Notes: generated by a model from the sequence alone, not told the origin. A DNA stretch of 64,000 nucleotides from Halorubrum aquaticum (GCF_900113615.1 NZ_FOPZ01000001.1:124001-188000), one strand, 5' to 3'; positions 32,572 through 42,080 are shown, counted from the stretch's first letter. Numbers and translations: made by a program.

Positions 32572-34059
32572 ATGGAGCTGTTCTGGCATCGACGTGACCT
32601 TCGCGTCGCGGACGACGTCGGACTCGCGGCCGCGGTCGATCGCGACGCGGTCGCGCCGGTCTTCGTCCTCGATCCCGACGTGCTCGCACACGCGAGCGAC
32701 GTTCGCGTGCGTCGCCTGCTCGACGGGCTCGCGGCGCTACGCGACGCCTACCGCGACCGCGGGAGCGAACTCCTCGTGGCTCGCGGCGACCCGACGGCGG
32801 TCCTGCCGGCCGTCGCCGACGGCCTCGACGCGGATCGCGTGGTCTGGAACCGGGACTACTCGGGGCTGGCCCGCGAGCGGGACGCGGCGGTGCGGCGCGC
32901 GCTCGAGGAGGCCGGGATCGCTCGCGAGGCGCACCACGACAGGGTGTTACACACGCCCGACTCGATCCGGACGAACGCGGGCGACCCCTACTCCGTGTAC
33001 TCCTACTATCGAAAGAAGTGGCGGGACCGCGAGAAGGACCCGCCGGCCCCGACGCCCGAGGCGTCGGACCTCGTCGACGGGGGAGTCCTCGCCGATATCG
33101 CGGACCGGATCGGCGAGACGGCCGTCGAGTCCGTCGATCTGATCGCCACCGGCGACCTCCCGACGCCCGACGACCTCGGGTTCGCCGAGCCGGACGCCGC
33201 GGTCGGACCCGCGGGGACCGAGGCGGCTCGGGAACGGCTCGCGGACTTCCTCGACGACGACGTGTTCGGCTACGAGGACGACCGCGACTACCCCGCTCGA
33301 GGGGCGACCTCGCGGCTCTCGACGTTCCTGAAGTACGGCGAGATCGGGGTCCGGGAGGTCTACGCCGCCACCGAGGAGGCGATGGCGGTCGCGGAGTCCG
33401 GCGACCGACCCGAGGACGACGCCGCGGAGAGCGTCGAGGAGTTCCGGGCGCAACTGGCGTGGAGCGAGTTCTACACGCAGGTGCTGTTTCACAACCCCGA
33501 GGTCGTTACTGAGAACTACAAGTCGTACGAGGCGGGGATCGACTGGCGCGACGACCCCGAGGAGATCGCCGCCTGGAAGCGCGGCGAGACGGGCTACCCG
33601 GTCGTCGACGCCGGGATGCGCCAGCTCCGCGAGGAGGCGTACGTCCACAACCGCGTCCGGATGATCGTCGCCTCCTTCCTCACGAAGGACCTGCTGGCCG
33701 ACTGGCGACACGGCTACGATCACTTCCGCGAGAAGCTGGCCGACCACGACACCGGAAACGACAACGGCGGGTGGCAGTGGGCGGCCTCGACCGGCACCGA
33801 CGCGCAGCCGTACTTCCGGATCTTCAACCCGATGACGCAGGGCGAACGCTACGACCCGGACGCCGAGTACGTCGCGGAGTACGTCCCCGAACTTCGCGGC
33901 GTCGACCCCGAGGTCGTCCACGGCTGGCACGAGCTCACCCCGACCCAGCGCACGAACGCCGCGCCCGACTACCCCGACCCGATCGTCGACCACTCCGCGC
34001 GCCGCGAGGAGGCGCTCGCGACGTACAAGCGCGCCCGCGGCGAGGACCCCGAGGAGTAG
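32572..34059 (+). CDS. phr: Deoxyribodipyrimidine photolyase (cryptochrome/photolyase family)
   Basis: A 495-aa class I photolyase that uses blue light and FADH- to split cyclobutane pyrimidine dimers. The N-terminal antenna domain opens FWHRRDLRVADDVGL and has GDPYSVYSYYRKKW. The FAD domain has LKYGEIGVREVY, WSEFYTQVLFHNP, VVDAGMRQLREEAYVHNRVRM and DTGNDNGGWQWAASTGTDAQP; the asparagine in TGNDNGGW is the residue that protonates FAD in CPD photolyases. Such enzymes are prominent in sun-exposed haloarchaea. It appears monocistronic. Confidence 0.93.
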   Translation: MELFWHRRDLRVADDVGLAAAVDRDAVAPVFVLDPDVLAHASDVRVRRLLDGLAALRDAYRDRGSELLVARGDPTAVLPAVADGLDADRVVWNRDYSGLARERDAAVRRALEEAGIAREAHHDRVLHTPDSIRTNAGDPYSVYSYYRKKWRDREKDPPAPTPEASDLVDGGVLADIADRIGETAVESVDLIATGDLPTPDDLGFAEPDAAVGPAGTEAARERLADFLDDDVFGYEDDRDYPARGATSRLSTFLKYGEIGVREVYAATEEAMAVAESGDRPEDDAAESVEEFRAQLAWSEFYTQVLFHNPEVVTENYKSYEAGIDWRDDPEEIAAWKRGETGYPVVDAGMRQLREEAYVHNRVRMIVASFLTKDLLADWRHGYDHFREKLADHDTGNDNGGWQWAASTGTDAQPYFRIFNPMTQGERYDPDAEYVAEYVPELRGVDPEVVHGWHELTPTQRTNAAPDYPDPIVDHSARREEALATYKRARGEDPEE

Positions 34060-34126
34060 AGCGAAGCGGAACCGATCCCACCCGTCGGTCGCGGGACTTT
34101 ATCACGCCCGGACGACAGACGGATCC

Positions 34127-35329
34127 ATGACCGACGAGCGAGCGGGCGAGAGAGGACCCGGCCCGGATCGCGATCGAAGCTTCGAGACGAGGGAGGTCCA
34201 CGCGAGCGCGAGAAACGACCAGTACGGCGCACTCGCGACGCCGATCTACGCCAACTCGACGTACGAGTACGACACGATGGACGGCCCGCGCGGCGGCCAC
34301 CGCTACTCGCGGATCTCGGGGCCGACGAGGGAGGACCTGGAGGGCGCGTTCGCCGACCTGGAGGGCGCGAGCCACGCCGCCGCGTTCGCCAGCGGCATGG
34401 CCGCCATCGACGCGGTGTGCTCGCTCCTGACCGGCGGCGACCACGTCGTCGTGGGCGAGAGCGTCTACGCCGAGACCCACGAACTGTTGACCCGGGTGTA
34501 CGCCGGCTACGGGATCGAGACGACCGTGGTCGACTCGACCGACCCCGGCGCGATCGCCGACGCCATGCGCGAGGAGACCGCGATGGTCTACGCCGAGACG
34601 CCGACGAACCCGACGCTCCGGATCGTCGACATCGAGGCGACCGCCGGCGTCGTCGACGACCATCCCGGGGACCCGCTGCTCGTCGTCGACAACACCTTCG
34701 CGTCGCCGTACCTCCAGCGGCCGCTCGAGCGCGGGGCCGACCTGGTCGTCGAGTCGCTCACGAAGTACGTCGGCGGCCACTCCGACGTCGTCGCCGGCGC
34801 GGTCGCGACCCGCGAGGACGACCTCGCCGAGGAGATCGCCTACTACCAGTACGCCCGCGGCGGCACTCCGGGACCCTTCGCGTGCTTTCTCGCGCTCCGT
34901 GGCATCAAGACGCTCTCGGCGCGAATGGAGCGACACTGCCGGAACGCGACGGCGGTCGCCGCGCTGCTCGACGGCCACGACGCGGTCGAGCGGGCGTACT
35001 ACCCGGGCCTCGAGTCGCACCCGAACCACGCGGTCGCCCGCGAGCAGATGGCCGACTTCGGCGGCATGGTGAGCGCCGAGTTCGCCGGCGGGCGGGAGGC
35101 GGCCGCCGCCTTCGCCGCCGACCTCGACGTGTTCGTCCTCGCGGAGAGCCTCGGCGGGGTCGAGAGCCTCGCCGAACACCCGGCGACGATGACCCATCAG
35201 GACTTCTCGCGGGAGGAGCTGGAACGCGCGGGGATCCCGCCGGGGCTCGTCCGACTCAGCGTCGGTACCGAACACCGGGAGGACCTGCTCCGCGACGTCG
35301 AGGATTCGCTCGACGGACTCACGTCGTGA
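34127..35329 (+). CDS. Cys/Met-metabolism PLP-dependent enzyme (cystathionine gamma-synthase/lyase type)
   Basis: A 400-aa trans-sulfuration enzyme. The PLP lysine is K213 in [12 protein letters not shown]; substrate and cofactor residues lie in [19 protein letters not shown] and [12 protein letters not shown]. Family members make or cleave cystathionine or convert O-acetylhomoserine; motifs alone do not distinguish metB, metC and gamma-lyase activity. The [13 protein letters not shown] start is typical. A polar 25-residue N-terminal extension precedes the fold. A gggactttatcac box lies about 30 nt before the ATG. Confidence 0.88.
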   Translation: MTDERAGERGPGPDRDRSFETREVHASARNDQYGALATPIYANSTYEYDTMDGPRGGHRYSRISGPTREDLEGAFADLEGASHAAAFASGMAAIDAVCSLLTGGDHVVVGESVYAETHELLTRVYAGYGIETTVVDSTDPGAIADAMREETAMVYAETPTNPTLRIVDIEATAGVVDDHPGDPLLVVDNTFASPYLQRPLERGADLVVESLTKYVGGHSDVVAGAVATREDDLAEEIAYYQYARGGTPGPFACFLALRGIKTLSARMERHCRNATAVAALLDGHDAVERAYYPGLESHPNHAVAREQMADFGGMVSAEFAGGREAAAAFAADLDVFVLAESLGGVESLAEHPATMTHQDFSREELERAGIPPGLVRLSVGTEHREDLLRDVEDSLDGLTS

Positions 35330-35354
35330 GTTCCTTCCGGGACGCAGGTCCCGC

Positions 35355-35939
35355 TCACAACCCCTCGAGCGTCCCCCGGTCGACCGCCTCCGCGTCCATC
35401 GGCTCGCCGCCGTACTCGGCGACGAACGCCTCGACGTCCGCCTCCTCGCCGAACGGGACCAGCTCCGGTCCCATCGATCCGACCACGTCGCTGCCGGCGA
35501 CCACCGTGAGCTCGGTCGTCCGCGAGAACGCCGACGACTCGACGTGCGAGGAGAACGTGACGTCGGACCCCTCCTCGAAGACCTCCTGGTCGACGAGCGA
35601 GTAGTCCGTGAGGAAGGTCACGAGCGGGTCGCGGCCGCCGTCCTCGGCGTCGAACCGGTAGGTGTACGTACAGACGCTGCTACAGAACTGCGCCGGCCTG
35701 CCGCCCTCGGGCTCGTCGTCCGCGAAGTGGACCTGGCCGACCGGCCCGGGGTGATCCCGAACGATCATCCCGCACTGGTCGCAGGCGTGTTCGCCGTCGA
35801 GCGAGACCGGCGAGATCGATCCCTCGCCGTCCCCGCCCGCACCGCCACCGAGACACCCGGCCAGCGCGAGCGGGACACCGCTCGCGATCCCACCCAGCAC
35901 CCGTCGCCGCGACGCCGTCGATCCGTCGTGTGTTTTCAT
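35355..35939 (-). CDS. nosL: NosL-type copper-binding lipoprotein
   Basis: A 194-aa lipoprotein with a twin-arginine leader (ASRRRVLGG) and lipobox LAGC (C29). The NosL motif CDQCGM (C53, C56, M58) binds Cu(I); a second pair C86/C90 in FCSSVC follows. NosL delivers copper to the CuZ site of nitrous oxide reductase. It is divergent from nosD, with promoters between them. No nosZ is present in the window, so its client must be encoded elsewhere or differ from NosZ. Confidence 0.88.
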   Translation of the reverse strand: MKTHDGSTASRRRVLGGIASGVPLALAGCLGGGAGGDGEGSISPVSLDGEHACDQCGMIVRDHPGPVGQVHFADDEPEGGRPAQFCSSVCTYTYRFDAEDGGRDPLVTFLTDYSLVDQEVFEEGSDVTFSSHVESSAFSRTTELTVVAGSDVVGSMGPELVPFGEEADVEAFVAEYGGEPMDAEAVDRGTLEGL

Positions 35940-36017
35940 CGACTAAACGTTCGAATTCGGCCGCCTTAGCCCCTCGGAACGGATCCGCGCGTCCGTTCGA
36001 GGAACGAACCAGATCGG

Positions 36018-36023
36018 CTATAT
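36018..36023 (+). promoter_or_regulatory. TATA-like box of nosDFY
   Basis: CTATAT lies 23-28 nt before the GTG at 36046, fitting a leaderless transcript of the nosD-nosF-nosY operon. Confidence 0.6.
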
Positions 36024-36045
36024 CCGGGCCGATCGAACCGACGAC

Positions 36046-38121
36046 GTGGCGATCCTCGACCCCTACGGCGACCGGTTCGGGCGGCTCCTCGTCGCGGTCG
36101 CGGTCCTCGCGGTCCTCGCCGGGGTCGCGACGGCCGGCGCGTACGCGGCGGACCCGTCGACGGCGACGCCCGCTCCCGTCGCCTACGACGACGCCGTCGA
36201 ACTCGGGCTCTCCTCGGAGACCGACGAGCTGATGGCGGGGTCGGCGCGGATACCCCGCGCTCAGGTCTTCTACTCGCAGCTCCAGTACGTGGTCGGCTAC
36301 AACGGGGTCGAGTCGTTCGCGGCGTCGCTCGACGACGGACGGACCGAGCGCCAGTTCGGCTACCCGCTCGTCGTCTACGTCGAGACGTTCGACGGCGGGA
36401 ACCCCGGCGTGACCGACGACGGGCTCTTCGAGGCGGAGCGGTCGACCGACTGGGTACCCGCGGACGAGGCGACCTACGTCGCCGAAAGCGCGGCGCACAG
36501 TCCCGCGGGCGAGACGGTCGTGCCGTTCGCGGAGCGGACGAACGCCGAACTGTTCGCGGCCGAACACGGGGGGCGCCTCCTCGACTGGGAAGCCGTCCGG
36601 GACCGCTCGTTCGATGTCGACTCCGCGGCGACCGCGCGGTCGATGGCGCCGGCTCGCTGGGCGGCGGCCGACCGTCGGATCGCCGACGCGGAGGCGTCCG
36701 CCGGTGATCGGCATCGAGGGAATCGATCGACCTCGGCCGGCGGCGACGCCCTGATCGTCGTCGGCGAGGACGCCCCGACGATCGACGCGGCGGCGGCGGC
36801 CGCGCCGCCGAACGCGACCGTCGTCGTCCCGGCGGGCACCTACGAGGAGACGGTCGACGTGAACGAGTCGGTGGTGATCGCGGGCGACGGCGCGCGGATC
36901 CGCGGCGACGGGAACGGTTCGGTGATCACGGTCCGCGCGCCGAACGTGACCCTCTCCGGACTGTCGATCGACGGCGTGGGGAACCGAACGCGTGACCCCG
37001 AGGCCGCCGAGGAGGACGGGACCTGGGACACCAACATCCAACTCGGCTACGGCCACGGCGACGCGGGGATCCGCGCGATCGACGCCCCCGGCCTCCTCGT
37101 CGACGACGTCGCGATCGAGACGAACGCGAGCGGCGTGCTCCTCCGAGAGGGCTCGGACGCGGTGCTCCGCGACCTCCGCGTCGACGGCAGCGACGACTGG
37201 CGGGACGGGTTCATGGGCGTCACCGGGATGGAGTCGCGGGTGACCGTGGTCGACAGCCGGTTCGAGGGGGGACGCGACGGGGTCTACCTCCACCGTGCCG
37301 ACGGGTCGGTGATCCGGAACTCGACGTTCGTCGGCAACCGGTACGGCACCCACCTCATGTACACCGGCGACGCCCTGATCGCGGACAACGCCTTCCGGAA
37401 CGCCGAGTTCGGCGGGATAACCGTGATGACTCGCCCGTCCGGGAACGCGATCGTCGGCAACGACGTCCGCGGCTCCGGCGCGGGGATCCAGGCGTCCGGC
37501 ACCCGCTCGTACGTCGGCTACAACACCCTCGCGGACAACGGGCTCGGCTTCTCGACCAGCGCCCGCGGATCGCTCTACGAGCGCAACGTCGCCGTCGACA
37601 ACGAGGTGGGCGCGCACGCCACCACGGTGGTTCCCTCGAGCCGGGTCGTCGCGAACGACTTCGTCGGCAACGAGGTCCACGCGGAGGCCGGCCCCGGCGC
37701 GCTGCGGGTCTGGGCCGTCGGCGACCGCGGGAACCACTGGGAGGGCGCGAGCGTCGGGCTCCACGAGCCCGGCGAGCGGGCGTACCGCCCGACCTCCCCG
37801 GTTGACGCCGCGCTCCACCGCGAGATCGCCGCGGCGGCGCTTCGGGAGTCGCCGGCGGTCGTCCTCCTCGACCGGCTTCGCGGGACCGTCCCCGGCGCTC
37901 GATCCGGGAGCGTCGTCGACCCGTCGCCGGCCCCGAAGCCGCACGCTCCCGAGCGAATCGCCGCGGCGACGGACCCCGACTCGGAACCGGTCCACCCGGA
38001 CTGGCGACGCGAACTCGACCACACGATGAACGCACACGATCGGAACGCGACGGACGGGACGAGGAGCCGGCTATCGAACGTGAGGACACGCGGCCTCGTC
38101 GACGTGGGGGGTCGCCGGTGA
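36046..38121 (+). CDS. nosD: NosD-type periplasmic copper-processing protein with N-terminal NosL-like domain
   Basis: A 691-aa exported protein starting at GTG. A hydrophobic signal segment spans ~12-30. Residues ~45-185 resemble the second half of the NosL protein encoded next door (VPFAERTNAELFAAEHGG versus VPFGEEADVEAFVAEYGG) but lack the CxxCGM motif. From ~235 to 600 is the NosD right-handed beta helix of short repeats (VLRDLRVDGS, VVDSRFEGGRDGVYLHRADG, VIRNSTFVGNRYGTHLMYTG). NosD works with the NosFY transporter to mature the copper-sulfide site of NosZ. Its stop overlaps the nosF GTG (GTGA). Confidence 0.88.
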   Translation: MAILDPYGDRFGRLLVAVAVLAVLAGVATAGAYAADPSTATPAPVAYDDAVELGLSSETDELMAGSARIPRAQVFYSQLQYVVGYNGVESFAASLDDGRTERQFGYPLVVYVETFDGGNPGVTDDGLFEAERSTDWVPADEATYVAESAAHSPAGETVVPFAERTNAELFAAEHGGRLLDWEAVRDRSFDVDSAATARSMAPARWAAADRRIADAEASAGDRHRGNRSTSAGGDALIVVGEDAPTIDAAAAAAPPNATVVVPAGTYEETVDVNESVVIAGDGARIRGDGNGSVITVRAPNVTLSGLSIDGVGNRTRDPEAAEEDGTWDTNIQLGYGHGDAGIRAIDAPGLLVDDVAIETNASGVLLREGSDAVLRDLRVDGSDDWRDGFMGVTGMESRVTVVDSRFEGGRDGVYLHRADGSVIRNSTFVGNRYGTHLMYTGDALIADNAFRNAEFGGITVMTRPSGNAIVGNDVRGSGAGIQASGTRSYVGYNTLADNGLGFSTSARGSLYERNVAVDNEVGAHATTVVPSSRVVANDFVGNEVHAEAGPGALRVWAVGDRGNHWEGASVGLHEPGERAYRPTSPVDAALHREIAAAALRESPAVVLLDRLRGTVPGARSGSVVDPSPAPKPHAPERIAAATDPDSEPVHPDWRRELDHTMNAHDRNATDGTRSRLSNVRTRGLVDVGGRR

Positions 38122-38876
38122 GCGACGGTCCGTTCGCGGAGCTGTCGGGCGTCACCCGAACGTACGGCGGCGTCGCGGTCCTCGAGGACGTCTCGCTCGC
38201 GGTTCGTCCCGGCGTGACTGCCGTGATCGGCCCGAACGGGTCGGGCAAGTCGACCCTGCTCGGCGTCCTCGCCGGGGCGGTCGATCCGACCGACGGACGC
38301 GTGCGGTACGTCGGACCGGCCGTCGACCGGGCGATCGGGTACCTGCCACAGCGGGTCCCGTTCCGCGAGGAGTTCACCGCGCGCGAGACGCTCGCGTTCT
38401 ACGCCCGTCTCGCCGGCGACGACCCCGACGAGTCGCTCGAGCGCGTCGGCCTCTCCGACGCGGCGGACCGACGGGTCGGTGCGCTCTCCGGGGGGATGCG
38501 CCGGCTGCTCGGGATCGCCCAGGCCACCGTCGGCGACCCCCCGCTCGTCGTCCTCGACGAGCCGGCGAGCGGGCTCGATCCGGGAATGTGCGAGCGTGCG
38601 TTCCGGACGGCGGCCGACGCGTCCGGTGCCGACACCGCCGTCGTCGTGAGCTCACACGACCTCGACCTCGTGGACGAGCACGCGGACCGCGTCGTCGTCC
38701 TCGACCGCGGTCGCGTCGTCGCGGCGGGTCCTCGAGACCGACTGTGTTCGGACCGCGGCGTCGACGACGTCGCCGGGCTCTACCGGGCGGTCGTCGCCGG
38801 CGACGCGGTCGGAGCGGACGAGGGGGTTCGCGAGGAGCGGAGCGCGGTCCACGTGACGGGGGTCTCGGAGCGATGA
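38118..38876 (+). CDS. nosF: NosF-type ABC transporter ATPase
   Basis: A 252-aa ATPase with Walker A GPNGSGKST, signature LSGGMRR, Walker B LVVLDEPASGLDPG and H-loop SSHDLD. GTG start overlapping nosD. With NosY it forms the transporter that supplies a sulfur species or energy for NosZ maturation via NosD. A polar ~25-residue C-terminal tail follows the domain. Its stop overlaps the nosY ATG (ATGA), giving tight coupling. Confidence 0.88.
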   Translation: MSDGPFAELSGVTRTYGGVAVLEDVSLAVRPGVTAVIGPNGSGKSTLLGVLAGAVDPTDGRVRYVGPAVDRAIGYLPQRVPFREEFTARETLAFYARLAGDDPDESLERVGLSDAADRRVGALSGGMRRLLGIAQATVGDPPLVVLDEPASGLDPGMCERAFRTAADASGADTAVVVSSHDLDLVDEHADRVVVLDRGRVVAAGPRDRLCSDRGVDDVAGLYRAVVAGDAVGADEGVREERSAVHVTGVSER

Positions 38877-39736
38877 GGGACCGGATCCTCGCGGTCGACA
38901 CCGTGTTCCGTCGCGAGCTGGCGACCGTCCTCCGGACGCCGGGATACGGTGTCCTCGCGGTCGGACTGCTCGCCCTCCTCGGAGGCGTCGTCGCGGTCGG
39001 GGGCGGCGCGGCGACGGGATTCGTTCCCGCCGTCGTCGACCTGCTCCCCGTGACGGAGGTCGTCGTGCCGCTCGTCGCGTTCGTGGTGGGCTATCGTGCG
39101 CTGCTCGTCGACGCCGACAGCGGCGAGCTCGCGGTGATCCGGACGTATCCGGTGGGCGTCGTCGGCTACGTCGCCGGGGTGATGCTCGCCCGCTCGCTCG
39201 CGTTCTTGGCGGTCGTCGTCGTCCCGTACGCGATGGTCGGGGGGTTCGTGTGGGCGACCGCCGCTCCCGATACCGGGATCTTCGCGACCCACTCCGGGGT
39301 CGACTCTCCGCTTCTGTACCTCCGATTCCTCGGACTGCTCGTCCCGTTCGGCGCGGCGTATCTCTCCCTCGCGACCGTCGTTTCCGCGGTCGCCTCGAGC
39401 CGGCGCGGCGCGGTCGCACTCGCCGTCCTCGCGCTCGTCGGCGGCGTTCTCGGCGGCGACCTCGCGGTCCTGCGGTCGCTCGCGACCGGGACCTCCCCCT
39501 CGGCGATCCCCGGACTCCTCGCGCTCACCCCGAACGGGGCGTTCCGCGGGCTCGTCTTCGAGGAGGTGGTCGGCGTCGCGTTCGCGCCGCAGGGCGGCTT
39601 CGTCGACGTCGGTCGGGCGATCGGGTCGCTCCTCGGCTGGACCGTCGTCGGGATCGCCGTCTCGACCGTGACGCTGGCGTACGGCGACCGGCTGGAGGTC
39701 CTCCTCGAGGGCGTCAGAGCGCGACTCGCCGAGTGA
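38873..39736 (+). CDS. nosY: NosY-type ABC transporter permease
   Basis: A 287-aa ABC-2 type permease with six hydrophobic segments, starting MRDRILAVDTVFRRELATVLRT. The motif DADSGELAVIRTYPVGVVGYVAG after helix 2 is characteristic of NosY-like permeases. It completes the nosDFY operon. Its partner ATPase NosF overlaps it by 4 nt. Confidence 0.86.
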   Translation: MRDRILAVDTVFRRELATVLRTPGYGVLAVGLLALLGGVVAVGGGAATGFVPAVVDLLPVTEVVVPLVAFVVGYRALLVDADSGELAVIRTYPVGVVGYVAGVMLARSLAFLAVVVVPYAMVGGFVWATAAPDTGIFATHSGVDSPLLYLRFLGLLVPFGAAYLSLATVVSAVASSRRGAVALAVLALVGGVLGGDLAVLRSLATGTSPSAIPGLLALTPNGAFRGLVFEEVVGVAFAPQGGFVDVGRAIGSLLGWTVVGIAVSTVTLAYGDRLEVLLEGVRARLAE

Positions 39737-39762
39737 TACGCGCGGGACCGGACCGTGAGCCG

Positions 39763-40104
39763 TCACTCCGTCCCGCTCGGGACCGACCCGGGTGCGTACG
39801 CGTACACGGCGTAGAGCACGGTCGCGGCGATCAGGAAGTCGAGACTATGCGCGAGGAAGTGGTGGACCGGCATCGGCACGTAGCCGAGGACGGTCCCCGC
39901 GCCGACGACGGAGCGCGCCAACAGCGCCCCCACGGCGACGCTTATCAGCAAGTGCCGACCGGTGCGACGGCGGCCGTACGCGACGAGGCTCACGAGAAAG
40001 AGGAGGCCCGTCCCGATCCCCGCCACGACGACGACGGCCAGTATCGGGAGCGATCCCTCGACCCCCCACGAGACGGTCGAGAGCGGCGCAGTCGGCGGAA
40101 CCAT
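39763..40104 (-). CDS. Small haloarchaeal membrane protein next to the nos genes
   Basis: A 113-aa protein with three predicted membrane helices (~17-40, 48-70, 78-103) and conserved-looking histidines at VPMPVHHFLAHSLDF between helices 2 and 3. The ATG at 40104 was chosen because codons upstream are Arg/Ser-rich. I associate this type (possibly DUF7471) with haloarchaeal nos clusters, but the function is unknown. It converges on nosY with a 26-nt gap. Confidence 0.68.
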   Translation of the reverse strand: MVPPTAPLSTVSWGVEGSLPILAVVVVAGIGTGLLFLVSLVAYGRRRTGRHLLISVAVGALLARSVVGAGTVLGYVPMPVHHFLAHSLDFLIAATVLYAVYAYAPGSVPSGTE

Positions 40105-40333
40105 GTGTCGGGAGTTACGCGCGCTCGAGTATGAAACCACCTCGGAGTCCCTCGGAGTCCCCCGCGAACGATCCGTCTCTCCCGAACCCGACGGATCTCC
40201 GGTCGGGGTGGACCACCGGTCGGATCGGGCTACCGGTCGGGTTGGATCCCTCCTCACGAACGGGCCGGGGCGTCCGTCCCGAATCCCGGTCCGGGGCCGG
40301 ATCGCGTTCTCAGGCGGCGGAACGTATCGGGAG

Positions 40334-40341
40334 CTTAAATA
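40334..40341 (+). promoter_or_regulatory. TATA-like box of the halocyanin gene
   Basis: CTTAAATA lies 24-31 nt before the ATG at 40365. The 230 nt upstream contain three accggtcgg units and a tandem ctcggagtcc pair but no gene. Confidence 0.6.
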
Positions 40342-40364
40342 CGCCGACCGTCCGACATGCGCGT

Positions 40365-41051
40365 ATGACAGGGAACGCCGACGAGGCGTCGATGAGTCGT
40401 CGCCGACTCCTGCGGGCGGGGAGCGCGACCGCCGTCGCGGCGGCGGGACTCGCCACGGGGACCGGAACCGGGGCCGCCCAGTACGACGGGTGGCTCGAGG
40501 ACGTCGAGAACTACGACGGGACCCACGACTACCGCGGGCAGGGCGAGGTCACGGTCGAGGTCGGCGCGGGCGACACCGGCTTGCTCTTCGGCCCGGCCGC
40601 GATCCTGATCGACCCCGGTACGACGGTGGTGTGGGAGTGGACCGGTCAGGGCGGCGCGCACAACGTGGTCGCCGACGACGGGGCGTTCGACAGCGGCGAG
40701 ACGGTCAGCGAGGAGGGGTATACCTTCGAATACACCTTCGAGGACGCGAGCGAGGGCGACGTCTTCAACTACCTCTGTGTACCCCACGAGGCGGTCAACA
40801 TGAAGGGTTCAGTCGCCATCGGTAGCGTCGACGACGATCTCGTGAGTCCGGGCGACGGTGGAGGCGGCGAGGGTGACGGAAGCGACGACGGCGATGGAGG
40901 CGGCGACGGCAACGAGTCGACGACCGGCGGGGGCGGCCGCGAACTCTCCTCGAGCGACGTCGGCGCGCTCGCACTCGGCCTCGGCGTCGCCGGCTCCCTC
41001 CTCGTGCCGCTGTTCTACGCGGCCCACCGAAAGGCGGAGAAGAACCGGTAG
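40365..41051 (+). CDS. Halocyanin (type 1 copper protein) with C-terminal membrane anchor
   Basis: A 228-aa exported blue copper protein. Twin-arginine leader MSRRRLLRAGSATAVAAAG; plastocyanin fold at ~42-155 with the four copper ligands H99, C138, H141 and M146 (GGAHNVV; YLCVPHEAVNMKG). An acidic Gly-rich linker (~155-195) leads to a C-terminal helix (~203-222) and a basic end, so the domain is tethered to the outer membrane face. It probably passes electrons to a terminal oxidase or reductase; the nos neighbours suggest nitrous oxide reductase. Confidence 0.88.
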   Translation: MTGNADEASMSRRRLLRAGSATAVAAAGLATGTGTGAAQYDGWLEDVENYDGTHDYRGQGEVTVEVGAGDTGLLFGPAAILIDPGTTVVWEWTGQGGAHNVVADDGAFDSGETVSEEGYTFEYTFEDASEGDVFNYLCVPHEAVNMKGSVAIGSVDDDLVSPGDGGGGEGDGSDDGDGGGDGNESTTGGGGRELSSSDVGALALGLGVAGSLLVPLFYAAHRKAEKNR

Positions 41052-41123
41052 CGACGGAACCGTCCGCGGGTCACGACCTCGACGCCGTCACGACCGAACG
41101 CACGTCCCTTCTCGGTCGCGCCG

Positions 41124-41684
41124 TCAGAACGCGTGATACAGCATGACGTAGACGCCGATCCCCATCGCGAAGGAGACGAGCCAGAGGACCGCGGCGACGA
41201 ACCCGACCTGCGCGTGGCGGGTGTGATACAACTCCCCGTGCGGTCGGGTGGCCGCGAGGAGGAGCGCGTAGAAGACGAAGGGGATACACACGATCGCGAA
41301 CAGGACGTGGACCGCGAGAAACGGGAGATAGAGGTAGGTGTAGACGACCTCCGGGCCGGGGAACTCCGCGGTTCCGACGAGGATCAACCGGTAGAGGTAG
41401 CCGGCGAGGAACGCCGAGAACAGCGCGAACGACGCCAGCATGAACGCCCGGTGTCGTCGAACGTTCCCGCGTGAGATCGCTCGCCAGCCGAGGAGGATCG
41501 TGACGATCGCGGTCGCGGAGATCGCGGCGTTCAGGTGCGGGATCGCGGCGAGCGTCGCGTCGCTCGCGCGGGGGAGGACGCTGCTGGGAACGACGCCGCC
41601 GACGGCCCCGAAGACGAGCGCGAGCGACGCGACGGAGGCGACGGCGGTCAGTGTCGGGACGTTCTCGCGGGCCCACTCTCGCAT
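41124..41684 (-). CDS. DUF420 family membrane protein
   Basis: A 186-aa protein with five predicted membrane helices and conserved histidines (AIPHLNAAISATA, RRHRAFMLASFALF, AVHVLFAIVCIPFVFY, HARHAQVG-like HTRHAQVG). DUF420 proteins occur beside heme-copper oxidase and nos genes and are thought to help cofactor assembly. The ATG at 41684 gives the usual family length; the frame extends to 41780. It converges on the halocyanin gene. Confidence 0.85.
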   Translation of the reverse strand: MREWARENVPTLTAVASVASLALVFGAVGGVVPSSVLPRASDATLAAIPHLNAAISATAIVTILLGWRAISRGNVRRHRAFMLASFALFSAFLAGYLYRLILVGTAEFPGPEVVYTYLYLPFLAVHVLFAIVCIPFVFYALLLAATRPHGELYHTRHAQVGFVAAVLWLVSFAMGIGVYVMLYHAF

Positions 41685-41847
41685 GGATCGGAAGTCGGTC
41701 CGGAGCGGCAAACCGGTGCCGGTCCCGGCGCGTTCATCGACGCGAGTTCTCCCGGATCGGTCGGTGCCATCGGTCGGCACGCCGGTATCGAATGGAAGGG
41801 CTTTTAATCAGGGACGGGGTACGACGAAACGCGACAGAACGCAGCGA

Positions 41848-41932
41848 GCGTGGGTAGCCAAGCCAGGCCAACGGCGCAGCGTTGAGGGCGCTGTCCTGTA
41901 GAGGTCCGCCGGTTCAAATCCGGTCCCACGCA
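41848..41932 (+). tRNA. tRNA-Leu (anticodon GAG)
   Basis: An 85-nt class II tRNA. Acceptor GCGTGGG (41848-41854) pairs with CCCACGC (41925-41931), followed by discriminator A. The anticodon stem CAGCG/CGCTG closes the loop TTGAGGG with anticodon GAG at 41884-41886. The variable arm is CCT-GTAG-AGG and the T loop TTCAAAT. CCA is not encoded. A promoter-like cttttaatc lies at 41,801-41,809. Confidence 0.95.
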
Positions 41933-41965
41933 TCGCACGGCGGCACACCCGCCACACCGATGCAC

Positions 41966-41988
41966 GGTGTTGTCTCTACGACAGCACC
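41966..41988 (+). other. Hairpin downstream of tRNA-Leu
   Basis: ggtgttgtc (41966-41974) pairs with gacagcacc (41980-41988) through one G-U pair, 5-nt loop, 33 nt after the tRNA. It might help 3' processing or termination; no T-tract follows. Confidence 0.35.
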
Positions 41989-42080
41989 CACGCACAATTC
42001 CTACGGACGCCACGCTCCGAGCGACGGCGTCGTCGCGTTCGCTCGCCTCTCGTCCGCGTTTCGTTCGTCTCCGTGCGTGA

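Noticed and set aside
41925-41994. The last 8 nt of tRNA-Leu (cccacgca) recur at 41987-41994, suggesting an attachment-site repeat.
   Set aside because: Eight bases is too short, the spacing is only 54 nt, and no integrase or element lies between the copies.
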